Source: Hemicentrotus pulcherrimus
Lineage: Eukaryota; Echinodermata; Echinoidea; Camarodonta; Strongylocentrotidae
DNA length: 16,325 nt
Assembly (NCBI GenBank): GCA_003118195.1
Contig: BEXV01000146.1
Location: 28,758-45,082 of the forward strand
Direction: 5' to 3'
Of this stretch, positions 1 through 16,325 are shown in pieces (positions within the stretch are counted from its first letter, which is position 1; every line of letters starts with the position of its first letter). Position numbers and translations under genes: made by a program. The notes under the pieces are model-generated. The model was not told where the DNA came from. It ran no database searches and saw nothing but the letters and a program-made list of their open reading frames with translations.

Positions 1-178
1 CAACATATTCCTTTGACAAAATTGACTGAGTAATCTGAAAACTAAAAAAGAAAAATCTATCCCTCTTTGCTATCTTACCCCTTTAACCCTCGAATATAAA
101 CTCCAACATCAATACAAGAGCAATATATTCTTTGACAAAATCGGCTTAGCAATCTGAAAACTAAAAGAGAAAAATAAA
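1..178. repeat. imperfect direct repeat, period about 120 bp
   Basis: Positions 1-59 and 121-178 are near copies. Both contain TTTGACAAAAT, a stretch ending in AATCTGAAAACTAAAA, and GAAAAAT. The unit between them does not match another copy to the right. The first copy starts at the window edge, so this could be the end of a longer tandem array or only two copies. Confidence 0.7.
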
Positions 179-1628
179 CTGAATGTCGTCTGCACTCCTA
201 CAATGTGGAGTACATTTCATGATATTATAGATTGTATTTTTTCGTCATCTATGACCTTTGAAAAGGCCAAAAGCCATACATTTTCTCAGAATTGTAAATC
301 CGCAGTACATCACTAACAAAATGAAGTGTATTCGTCCCCTTTACTGTTGGCAATTAAAAAACAATAGATAAAAAACATTTTAATGCCTAACGATCCTGTC
401 CACAGTTGCAAAATTAGGCATTTCATTCTCCAGATACCACCATCACCAAAAAAACAAAACAAATATTTACCACTTGATTCCAACTCCTTTCTAATTCTAA
501 TTCTTGGCACTTAAAACAAAATATACTTCTTTAAACATGATTCCCAAATCATGATACATGAACCTACATGTAGTCATACAAAACAGAATACAAACTAATA
601 CATATTTTTAGCACCTCAAAACTTCTTCATAAATTCACTGTTACAAAATCTGAAGGCTTTAAGGTATTCCTACAATGAACTACAGTGTATTTCCTATGCT
701 CTAAAATGGCAAACAATGCAATACCAAGCCTTGCAAAGGCATATCTTGGATCATGGGAAGGTGGGGTAGGGCGTGTCGGGCAATTTCTGAAAAAAATCTA
801 CCAGGTATCAAATATGAATCGTCACAAAATGAGATGCATTGAACCTTACGATATCCCACAATATACCATAAACACACTTTATCCAATATCAACGGCATAC
901 ACCAGTGCACACACTCGTTTCTACTTCAATGTATGTCAGAAAGCATATACATGTACGGTACACCAGATTTAAAAACAAAACAAGAAAAGGCAGAGAATGT
1001 TGTTCTTATTCTCTTTCGTGAGTTGAGCACAAAAAAACCAAACATGACATAAAAGTAAGTATTAAGAGTATGCACTTTCATATTTCTTAATATCACTACA
1101 TCTAATGATAATGTGTAGATGTAAATCTTTTATTTTAATTTGAGATAATAGGTTTTAGAAATGTTGAAATCTCATGACTCTACATGATGAACATTTAAAT
1201 AATGTTTACCGGTAACTGCAACTATTACCGGTTCTTGAAAATAGTCTCTCCCTGACGTTCAACTGTCAATCTAGAATTAATATTTCCTTCTGTTCCACTC
1301 ATCAAATATATAATTCTGAGAAATCAACTCAACCGTACACATACAATCAAGTTTATATGACTGCTGCTCTTCAGACTTCATATGCATAAGAGCCTATTTC
1401 TGGTAGTTTGTGTGTTGAGTAGAGTTGCACACATTCACAAAGTCATGCACATATCTTTCTGTTGTGTACATACTTAAATATGAGAGGTATACATGTACGT
1501 AGGGTTTGGCTAGATCTACCATTGATGACGAGGTATCTTATATCTCTTTTCAGAGAACCCAGTCCCCAACAACTACAATGACCGTTTGTATTGCACAGTT
1601 CTAAAAATGTAAAGATATAGTTAAGTTC
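179..1628. other. no gene seen; AT-rich intergenic or 3' flank
   Basis: No reading frame here has splice sites, protein-like composition or a recognisable motif. The two ORFs near 685-972 overlap on opposite strands and look like chance. Dispersed words of the TACATGTA type and TTACCGGTAA (near 1207 and 1227) are present. Confidence 0.5.
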
Positions 1629-1781
1629 TGGGCCCCAATTTCACAAAACTTGACATCAGTGACAAATGACAGTTTTTGTTATAACCTACTGAAATCCTTG
1701 CTTCTGATTGGATATCAGCAGATTTGTCACTGATTTTTGTCATTTGTCATTGAAAAAAGGTTTTGTGAAACAGGTCTCTGG
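1629..1781. mobile_element. fold-back MITE-like element 1 (TTTCACAAAAC ends)
   Basis: The left arm GGGCCCCAATTTCACAAAAC, then ATCAGTGACAAATGACAG, is answered on the right by the reverse complement of CCTGTTTCACAAAACC and of AATGACAAATGACA plus ATCAGTGACAAAT. The arms pair imperfectly over about 60 bp with a short centre. It has no coding capacity, as expected for a non-autonomous DNA transposon. No clear target-site duplication could be assigned. Confidence 0.7.
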
Positions 1782-3725
1782 TCATGTGATTACATTGTGA
1801 AAGAAATTTAATCATACAGTGAGTACGGTAGTCTGTTATCACAATGCCCAACCTATCAGTCAATACACTTCATGTATAGAAACATGTAACCTTGACATAA
1901 CACCTCATTCAAGAAATGGATAAAGAACTAACACAGATGTAAAATGTCCAACTGACAATATTTCCTTTCAATACACAGGACAACATCCTTCTAAAATAAG
2001 AATGATATCAGGAACAAAAATATTTCCTGCTGTCAATAATCTTTGGATCAAAACGAAACACAGCTCTTCAGCACCCTTAGTTAAAACTTGAACAAAAAAA
2101 TGTCTTCTAAGAGGTAAAAATGTTTGAGTCTAAAAATATGGTGTAGAAGAATAAGATATATACAACATAAAGACATCAGGGCATCGCACCAATACCTCGG
2201 GCACACAGAGAAAGAAAGCAGGCCGAACAAACATTATATCATCCCGAATAGCCAAAATTTGAGTGGAGGATGGATAATGACCCAGTTCATTAACACATGC
2301 ACAAAACTAGGGAGTGTTCAGATGTACATTGGGTCAGTTCTTACGTATGAGCTATCTTTAACATAATACTCTAATCTATAGATTTTAATCTATCTCATCG
2401 TTGTCTTTATACTGGGGTAAAATAATAGTCCTACTACAAGAAAATACTTTATGTCCAGAAATCCATAACACTTGGAAACGTATGGGCCATTGTAATTCCC
2501 CTCTAAAACTGAAAAAGAAAACATGACCATCTTAAATGAGGATCTAAGTTTGGCAGATCAATTATGGCACTAGAGAAGCATCGTATGATTTTAACTTTTG
2601 GAAATGATTAAATTCTCAAATCTGCAGGTTTTTTCAATTTTTATTCAACAATATCTCTTCTGTTTTACAGAATGTGATGTTTTCAAAGAGTTTTAAAGAG
2701 TTGTTTGGTTTTCATATATGAGAAGCTAGTCTAATTCTAAAAGGGCGATTACAAAAGGATTTCTGACTGAATCATTATATCGGTGTTAAAAACAAATGCG
2801 ATATAGCAAAGAATCTTCTTTTACACAAATTAAAAAGTTACTTGCAAAAGAAACATTTCAGAGTTCATTAGGACATGGCACATTAAATCAAAAGAAAACA
2901 AATAGCAGCATGTACAGAACAAGACATTTTTTAAAGACATATTAAATGCACACAGATTTTTCATCTTTTGCAGCTGCATAAATGCTGCATGAGGGGTTTT
3001 GTTTACGACGTATTTGAGCTATATCTCTACAAAGGTTGACATTTGTGATGAAACCTACCATTTCTAAAACAAAAACAGAATTCAGTTGCTTTTGGTGCTA
3101 ATTGCTAATGTTCTTACATGAAATATGCAATACGGTAGACAGGTTATCAGTAACCTTAAAACAACAATAAAAAACATTACAATATGAAGCATCTCTAGTC
3201 AAAGATATTAGGCTTTTCAGATCCACAAAGAAACATTTATGTCAGGACGAATAAGTTCAACCCAACTTTAAACAGCTGCCTATACGATGAGCAGGCTCAT
3301 CAATGGTGGAAAATTAGCCTTGCAGAACCCTTATGTAAAGGGCAAATACAACGGGACCTTGTTTTGAAGAACACTATTACAACAAACTCTAGTTACAAGA
3401 AGGAAATTCAGCTGAACCCGCTTCTTTGTATTTCAACAATTTTTAGCTCTGGTTTAACAGAATTTCAATATAACAAGTTAATTTCCTTCATCGTAAGGAG
3501 CTATGCGGCTCCACTGTACACAACTGTGATGATATAAACAATTTAATAGTTGTTTTTACTTTGAGCTTACCTCTCTGAAATATTCCCTAACTCCCATCAT
3601 CACAGAGTCTAATAATTTCATGAAGATCGTCATTTGTGGGACCTCTCTCCCTCTTAAAAGATAGCACCAAATAAAGCACAGGAGAGGATGGCTTATGAAT
3701 ACATATCCTGAATTCAGTTAGGGTG
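1782..3725. other. no gene seen; probable part of ANKRD54 3' UTR and downstream DNA
   Basis: AT-rich, with only short chance ORFs, for example 2124-2366 on the plus strand, which has no splice signals or motif. The part from the ANKRD54 stop down to about 2620 could be its 3' UTR on the minus strand. Confidence 0.4.
2640..2645 (-). promoter_or_regulatory. possible ANKRD54 poly(A) signal (AATAAA)
   Basis: Reading the minus strand downstream of the stop at 4194, this is the first exact AATAAA I find, which would give a 3' UTR of about 1.55 kb. The variant ATTAAA occurs earlier (near 4004 and 3540) and could be used instead. No transcript data support any of these choices. Confidence 0.25.
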
Positions 3726-3727
3726 TC

Positions 3728-4115
3728 CTGAATACTCAGTGCAGCAGCGATAAAGTTCTAGGTTCCACATGTAGGTCTCTGGTCCAGGACTAAGACCTGT
3801 CATGTGACATTTCAGAATGCGGGGCTTCACACCGAGTCCAAACTCTGAGCCATGGATCGGGACCAGCTACAAGAAGCAGTTGTAACAAATGAACAGGACT
3901 AACGTGTAGAGATCTAGTAATGACCCAAACTAGTCCAAATTGTGAACTTTGGTGCTGGATGTTCTCAATTAGAATGAGGACTAAGGCTTTCTTTTTTAAG
4001 GACTTTAATCCTAGATCTAAAGACCTGTTCCAGGACCTATTCCAACTGATTCTCTTGACTAAGACAAGGTTCTAAAAGGAGTTTTAAATCTGAAGTCCAG
4101 AACCTAGAACTCAAT
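3728..4115. repeat. degenerate inverted-repeat zone rich in AGACCTG / TCCAGGAC words
   Basis: AAGTTCTAGGTTCC near 3754-3767 is matched in inverse orientation by AGAACCTAGAACTC near 4100. Between them, words such as GGTCCAGGAC, CTAAGACCTGT and GACCTGTTCCAGGACC recur in both orientations. It may be an old fold-back element sitting in the 3' UTR directly after the stop codon. The arms are too decayed for a firm call. Confidence 0.4.
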
Positions 4116-4193
4116 AAGTCTGAGTCCAAAGTCTCCCAAGTCTGGTCTGGGCTACATCACTATCATGTGTTTCTGACCCTCTGTGTTTGCCAT

Positions 4194-11416
<7,223 letters not shown>

Positions 11417-11511
11417 CTACAGACAATGAAAAAAATAAAGATAATAAATAGTTAACGTGAAATAGAGTCTTTGATAAGGATAGTTCATTGCCTGTACTGT
11501 TCTCAATTTGT

Positions 11512-11665
11512 CTTAGCCAGAGCCATCTATACACAGAGTTTGGCCAAACCAGTTCGAGTTGGACACAATATGGCGACTACTGCTTTGTTGGGCAAGCACA
11601 AAACAAAAAAATATACGCCAAGTTGGCCAAACTCTGTGTATAAATGTAGATGACTCTGGTTTAAG
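11512..11665. mobile_element. fold-back MITE-like element 5 (CTTAGCCAGAG ends)
   Basis: The left arm CTTAGCCAGAGCCATC, then TATACACAGAGTTTGGCCAA, pairs with the right arm TTGGCCAAACTCTGTGTATA followed by GATGACTCTGGTTTAAG. The right arm has a short insertion (AATGTA). It is about 154 bp long and sits about 95 bp upstream of the exon A acceptor on the coding strand. The ORFs on both strands across it are by-products of the palindrome. Confidence 0.8.
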
Positions 11666-12616
11666 CCATGCGCACACCCTCTCACACACGACCAATATGC
11701 ACAAAAGAATTATGCTTGTTACACATCCTAGGTAGACAAATTCATTGGGTGAGCACGGGCTAAGCACACTCAAAGGTGATTGAAATACTTAATCTGGTGG
11801 TGGTGACAGAGGGAAGAAAAAATGTGTGCAGTTCATTAATACTTGTTTATACTTCATTTTTGAGTGATGAGCAAAACTTTAAAAAAAACTCTATTACCAG
11901 TATTTCTATTTGCACACTTTTTCAAGATTTCAGTCAATACCTTTAATCAATTCATACATTATATTTCTCCTTTATTTGAAAACAAAAGCTGCACAATCTA
12001 AACCTATAGTAAAATTTCAAGGCAAAGAAGAAAACTTGTCTGTCTAGCAGGATATGTACATGTATATAGGCCCCAGATCTTGACAAGAAAAATACAAAGG
12101 GATGCAAGAGGAAGAGTGATTTGATAAGCTAGGAAAATGTTTAATCTAATTTCAGTTTTAACAAATGAAAAAAAAAATGTAAAAGTGGAACATGAACATG
12201 TACATTGGTTTCTCACATTCATGTTCCCCTCTTTTTCGCCATCTTAAACTTCCACTAACCAATGCATAAACCATCATCCTTTGTTACTACTTTGTTTCTT
12301 CTTTCTGTCAATCACTGCTTACGCAATCTAATCTAACCTTTGAAATCAGACAATCCCCATCTGCACTTTATTTCACAACTACAATACACTTTAGCATTTA
12401 TCACAAGATCATGATACCCAAAATGCATAATTTCTGGCTTTTTGGCTCAGTCGTGCCGATGTGACGTCAAAGAAACACATACATGTGTAGAATCTCAAGA
12501 TTTCACCCAAACCCTGTTATTGTATTGACTCAGACTTGCCCTTTCAGTGAACCACGCATGTTTAAAGAGCACCCACTGGGTTACCATTTGATGGTATCAT
12601 TAGGTATGTCTTAGTT
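11666..12616. other. no gene seen upstream of ANKRD54 exon A
   Basis: I searched the minus strand for an upstream ANKRD54 exon ending in phase 1 and found none; frames next to GTAAG-type donors are closed by stops. A palindromic TGACGTCA (CRE/ATF-type word) occurs at 12462-12469 but has no other promoter evidence beside it. Confidence 0.4.
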
Positions 12617-12906
12617 AGCTTGAAATTGCCAAATAGCCCGCTATTCCGATTTGGGAAATAAGTCCCAAAGATACAAATCGCGTTTTTCATCAGCTCTAGA
12701 CTCGAGTTCGAAATTCAAAATTCAACCTCGAAAAATTAGCTCGAGATATTTTGCTCAGTGTTCGTGCATAGTGCAAGTCTTCGGGCTGGTAATGAAGCAC
12801 CAGACAAATATCCCGCTAATTGCAACTGCAGGCTGACGAGGAGGCAAATTAGCTGGATAATTTGCAATCGGGATCTAAATAGCGGGTTATTTGGCAATCT
12901 CAAGCT
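12617..12906. mobile_element. CpG-containing fold-back MITE-like element 6 (AGCTTGARATTGCC ends)
   Basis: AGCTTGAAATTGCCAAATAG followed by CCCGCTATT (12617-12645) is mirrored by AATAGCGGGTTATTTGGCAA then TCTCAAGCT (12878-12906). Inside, ATCCCGCTAATTGCAA and TTGCAATCGGGAT form further inverted relatives. At about 290 bp with many CpGs it stands out from its surroundings. It explains the short ORFs on both strands here. Confidence 0.75.
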
Positions 12907-15426
12907 GATGAAGACAGGCCTATTCATTCAGGGAGGATGTTGTCTGTAGAAGGATGCTCCCTGAGGGAGTGTGAAGAAGTGTTCTAAGTCTGGCCTGTAG
13001 CTACTGTGTTCTCTTCAGTGCAGGAGTGATGTCAATGACGAAAACAACAACACTTGTACAACAATTCAATATTAAAGCCTATCTGCACTAATTTGGCCAG
13101 GAGGGATTAAACCTCTCTGCATGGTCAATGACAGATAGTTATCTCATCAAATCAGCCCTCAATTAACATAAGAAAAAGGGACCATGGGGGTTCAATGGGT
13201 ACAGCTAAGGCATTGTTGGCTATATAGAGGGCACAAGTACATGTAACTACAAGTAGTGCAGTCCCGCTTTAACTGTTTTTTTTCTTCTTCAATAAAGCAT
13301 ATTTTCGTAACATGAATTACATATTTACACCAAACTTGACCAAGGCCTACACCATGTCAAGGAAATGATTCAAATGAAACAACACTGTAAATTTCCAGCA
13401 AAATACTCTTTACTTAATTTTAAAAAAATAAACAGACTCAGTATCTTAAAAAAATGCTGAATTTTGAGGGTATTACATTTTACAAACAATTCCATTTATA
13501 TGATATTAGAAAATAGGAAAGCCTTGAAAGTAATTGATGAATACTACATATACTAATGCTGCACAGTGTACATTTACAACTAAATTATTCATACTAAGTT
13601 TTGTAATCTTTTAAGTAAGAGAAAAATTGATTTGTTCCAATTTATGTTTCTTGTCTTTGAGAATTAAAGCTTACAACTGGACGTCTAAATTTTTCAACAA
13701 AGGCCCTAATTCACCCAGTCCACTCTTTATTCTTGAGTTATGAGAAACACAAAAATATCAAGATTACAAGGGGTATAAATTATAAATGATTCAATAAACT
13801 GTCCTGTTTTTCACCTCATAATCTGACTTTGAACTACTGGTACTTGTAACTCAAAGCAAACTATTTTTTCTGTTACAAAATTCATGACTACCAGTACACC
13901 TACCAGTATGCAGTCTGTAACTCTTGATACTTCAAGCTGAAGATAACATACATGTACATGTACAGTAGCAACAGTTACTACAGAAACTTCTTAGGAGGTT
14001 CAAAGTATTTTCTGTGTGCTTTTTTCTACCCACCCTTATATTCTGTAAAATATGAAAGATATTACAATTCAAGAGACAATTAAGAGGGCCGAGACTAATT
14101 TGCCCCTTGCCTTTGAGCAAGAGGGTAAAATAGCAGTATAAAATTTAATTACTGGTACTTACTTTTTCACTTTTAACAAACAATGGAAATACATATATAC
14201 CCTTGTAATTTCCCCCACAAAATGAACATGAACATGAATCGTCGATGAATCACTCTCATAATTTCCAATCATAATTCACAACAAAAGAAGTATCAACCTA
14301 AATAATCATGCTAGTCATTAGTGGCACAAACAATTTTTGACATTTGGCCCAACTCAAAATTCATAATAAATTTGATTTCTTCTGAACTACATCACCCTAA
14401 ACCTTTTAAAGTACTTTGACACCCTGTATCGTTTTTAACTACAGAGTCCTGGAAAAACAGTGGTGTTCCCTAGGGGTTTTATAAATGTGCTTTTTCCTTT
14501 CTCCTTTCTCCCCCTCCTCCTCCTCCAGCCTCCCATTCACACTAACAAGTTTTATTGTATAGCTATCTAAGAAATCTGTGTAACTTCACTCTAAGTGATT
14601 CAGTATTCTAGTCTCAATCAAAAGTTGTACAAAGTAACACACATAAGAACATTGTTTCAAATGAAACCTTGTACATCATGGCTTGTGTTTATCTTCAGCA
14701 TTTAATGATATGACTGGTGCCTGCTGTTATTTTGTACCCTTGGGCAATGCCTATGATGTACACTGTAAGCCGACAATAAAACATGTATTACCAGCTGACT
14801 TTCCCCAAACAAATACCTTTATATGACCTTCCTTTATATATGACTTATCTCATATAAATGCTCCTTTGCTATACAATGATTCTTTTTATGTCTCTTGTAT
14901 TAAATTTGGTATAAATGTTCTCTAGTGTGAATACCCCGGGTAGCTCAAGTGCAAGGCAGGAACATTACAAGCCAATGCCCCTCGGATTGACACCTGTTCT
15001 TTCCTGTTATCACTGTGGTATTGTCAAAGACGGCACATACAATTACAAAGCGTCTCTCGTGCCAGACGGCTTCTTCCTGCTCTCACAGCTCATGTGTAAT
15101 GATGGAAGGAAGAGCATAATTTAATTTTTCTCTTCAAGATATAACAAAGGAGAAAAACTGGAGTGATTAAAGGCTGAATGTTAGAGAAAATGTAACAAAA
15201 GTGTGGTCACTTTGCAATCCAGTCCCCCCCCCCACACTCTCTTTTTCACTACATCTACTCCATCTTTAACTCTCTGTTGATATGTCACTCTCAATGTAGA
15301 CCTATCACCAACACATGATAACCAGACAAAAAAAAAAAAACAGGGCACATTCTCACCAAATTCTGACATTTAAACGAGAGTAAATTGATATCACCTGCTA
15401 ACTTACAATGTAAATCTAAAAATTTC
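12907..15426. other. long stretch without a supported gene
   Basis: Mostly AT-rich with no recognisable protein. Items seen: TACATGTACATGTACA near 13950; TACCAGTA/TACTGGTA words (13840-13905, 14150); a pyrimidine-rich tract TCTCCCCCTCCTCCTCCTCC-like at 14489-14528; a plus-strand open stretch at about 14930-15124 that is richer in G+C but unrecognised; a C run near 15224 and an A run near 15330. Confidence 0.4.
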
Positions 15427-15539
15427 TCAAAACTCATCCGCACATCCACAAGGCATTACTTGGTATGCAGTGCCTCCGAGGTGAGGAGTAAACTGCAAAT
15501 CCTGCATGGTACCTTCACTTGCAGCTTGGTGCAAAGGTA
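15427..15539 (-). CDS. weak candidate terminal exon, unknown protein
   Basis: After an AG (ATATCAG) the minus strand is open for 36 codons to TGA. It encodes PLHQAASEGTMQDLQ, then FTPHLGGTAYQVMPCGCADE and a final F. The composition is protein-like and richer in G+C than its surroundings, but the acceptor has a poor pyrimidine tract. The stretch resembles no family I can name. The PLHQAASEG start is slightly ankyrin-like, which may be chance. It could follow the 15786-15850 part of the next exon candidate by splicing in phase 1. Confidence 0.2.
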
Positions 15540-15738
15540 CTGATATTTGTGTTTCAGTCACATATAAGAACTACAGGAAGGGTTTCAATTGCTGGATGGT
15601 GCAATCAAAACATAATTTAAAATAATACCCATGCTGAACGTTTAATTGTAAACCAATTACAAACGTTAATTCATGACTTTGAAAACAACAATACAAAACA
15701 CCTGTCATGGGCTTTAACGTACAGACGTGGCTTATGCA

Positions 15739-15850
15739 TTAATTGCGGATGATCTGTTTAAGAGGAATGACATCATCAAATTCACCCCGTTTGAGCTCAA
15801 CCAATACCTGTTTTCCAAGCAAAGTTCTGGGTGCTATTACCGGGACTCCT
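15739..15850 (-). CDS. candidate terminal exon of an unidentified minus-strand gene
   Basis: The acceptor is TTGTCTGCTAG after a T-rich tract. The frame (phase 2 start) encodes GVPVIAPRTLLGKQVLVELK then RGEFDDVIPLKQIIRN and stops at TAA. The alternation of hydrophobic and charged residues and the codon use look like a genuine C-terminal beta-rich segment, but I cannot name the family. If real, a gene upstream of ANKRD54 on the same strand ends here, and the missing first exon of ANKRD54 should lie between 11417 and 15738. Two internal GT sites (AAACAG|GTATTG and AAACGGG|GTGAAT) could instead serve as donors, in which case this is an internal exon. Confidence 0.35.
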
Positions 15851-16118
15851 CTAGCAGACAATGAAATCAAACAAAATTGGTACTGTTGTATTCTATGGGT
15901 TTATAAGCTTTCTATTGATGTAAAATTTGTCATTTTCATTTTCCCCTTTGGATAGAGTCTTTAAGCATAGACCTTTAACCATTAACATACATGTACACTT
16001 CAAACATTGTAGGAAAAGAGAACTAGACATGAAAAACACATTCCAAATGAGTCATAAAATCTGTTTTTCACAAAATGCTAAAAATCAGTCTAGGGAAACT
16101 ATTACCGTAATTAACATT
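15851..16118. other. no feature recognised
   Basis: AT-rich sequence upstream (coding sense) of the candidate exon at 15739-15850; it would be intron if that exon is real. Confidence 0.35.
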
Positions 16119-16270
16119 GTATTAACCGCCCCAGTGTATTAACCGCACCCCTCTTTTTCGGCCTTTAAAAAAAAAAAAATTTTAGATGACGGCGGGATAC
16201 GAACCCGGGCCGTCACCTGTAGATTGGCAGCCGAAAGCCAGCGCCTTAGACCGCTCGGCTATCGCTCTCC
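16119..16270 (-). mobile_element. tRNA-derived element (SINE or tRNA pseudogene)
   Basis: On the minus strand, 16261-16251 is TAGCCGAGCGG, an exact fit to the RNA polymerase III A-box consensus, and 16205-16195 is GGTTCGTATCC, one base off the B box. The head (16270-16186) has the GGTCTAAGGCGC D-arm pattern and extra-arm length of Leu/Ser-type tRNAs. The acceptor ends do not pair (GGAGAGC against GTCATCT) and the anticodon stem is poor, so it is not a working tRNA. It is followed by a T run of 13 and a tail with GCGGTTAATAC twice, 17 bp apart (16136-16146, 16119-16129). Confidence 0.75.
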
Positions 16271-16325
16271 GATGCCATACCCAGCATTTTTTTGCAATGT
16301 ATACATTGAAATGGATTCAAATAGC

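Noticed and set aside
685..972. Plus-strand 95-codon ORF and its antisense partner
   Set aside because: Neither has splice sites, a motif or biased composition, and each accounts for the other by chance.
11471..11773. ORFs on both strands near exon A
   Set aside because: They follow the palindromic arms of the element at 11512-11665 and hold no motif.
12462..12469. TGACGTCA palindrome as a CRE promoter element
   Set aside because: A single eight-base word in a 16-kb window, with no start exon or other promoter signal nearby on either strand.
12651..12949. ORFs on both strands
   Set aside because: They cover the arms and interior of the fold-back element at 12617-12906.
14489..14533. Strong plus-strand acceptor (pyrimidine tract plus CCAG)
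   Set aside because: No open, protein-like frame follows it; it is treated as a low-complexity pyrimidine tract.
16186..16270. Functional tRNA gene
   Set aside because: The acceptor stem strands do not pair and the anticodon stem-loop is irregular. It is better called a tRNA-derived repeat.

Overview
This is animal nuclear DNA. It is AT-rich, sparsely coding and full of introns and short repeats. Nothing looks bacterial: there are no long ORFs, operons or ribosome binding sites. The only gene I identify with confidence is a split, minus-strand ankyrin-repeat gene. Six exons between 11416 and 4194 join in frame, with consensus AG acceptors and GT donors, and encode the C-terminal ~185 residues of an ANKRD54 (Liar) orthologue. 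I recognised this by remembered similarity to the vertebrate protein, not by a search. The protein is clearly diverged from the vertebrate one. The short fold-back elements ending in TTTCACAAA-like termini, the dispersed TACATGTACATGTA and TACCGGTA words, and the compact introns suggest a marine invertebrate. An echinoderm such as a sea urchin is my best guess and a mollusc is possible; this is an inference.

Layout: 1-4193 has no supported gene. It should include the ANKRD54 3' UTR and it also holds an imperfect ~120-bp repeat pair, a fold-back element (about 1630-1781) and a degenerate inverted-repeat zone (about 3730-4113). 4194-11416 is the ANKRD54 locus. Its introns carry a CG-containing fold-back element (6563-6771), a small one (5776-5877), a perfect inverted-repeat-type element of ~285 bp (about 10934-11218), a 99-bp exact duplication ending at an N (10072-10171), a plus-strand small ORF (5523-5705), and a well-formed extra exon candidate (7864-8020) that would truncate ANKRD54 if spliced in. 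11417-15426 has no confirmed gene but contains two further fold-back elements (11512-11665 and about 12617-12906). The first coding exon(s) of ANKRD54, about 110 residues if human-sized, were not found. 15427-15850 has two exon-like minus-strand stretches that read as plausible C-termini of an unidentified protein. 16119-16270 holds a tRNA-derived element (SINE or tRNA pseudogene) with a perfect A box and a near-perfect B box on the minus strand.

I found no convincing new multi-gene system. The most useful leads are the possible poison or nested exon at 7864-8020, the retained C-terminal export-signal-like exon of ANKRD54, the unidentified C-terminus at 15739-15850, and the probable assembly fault at 10171.
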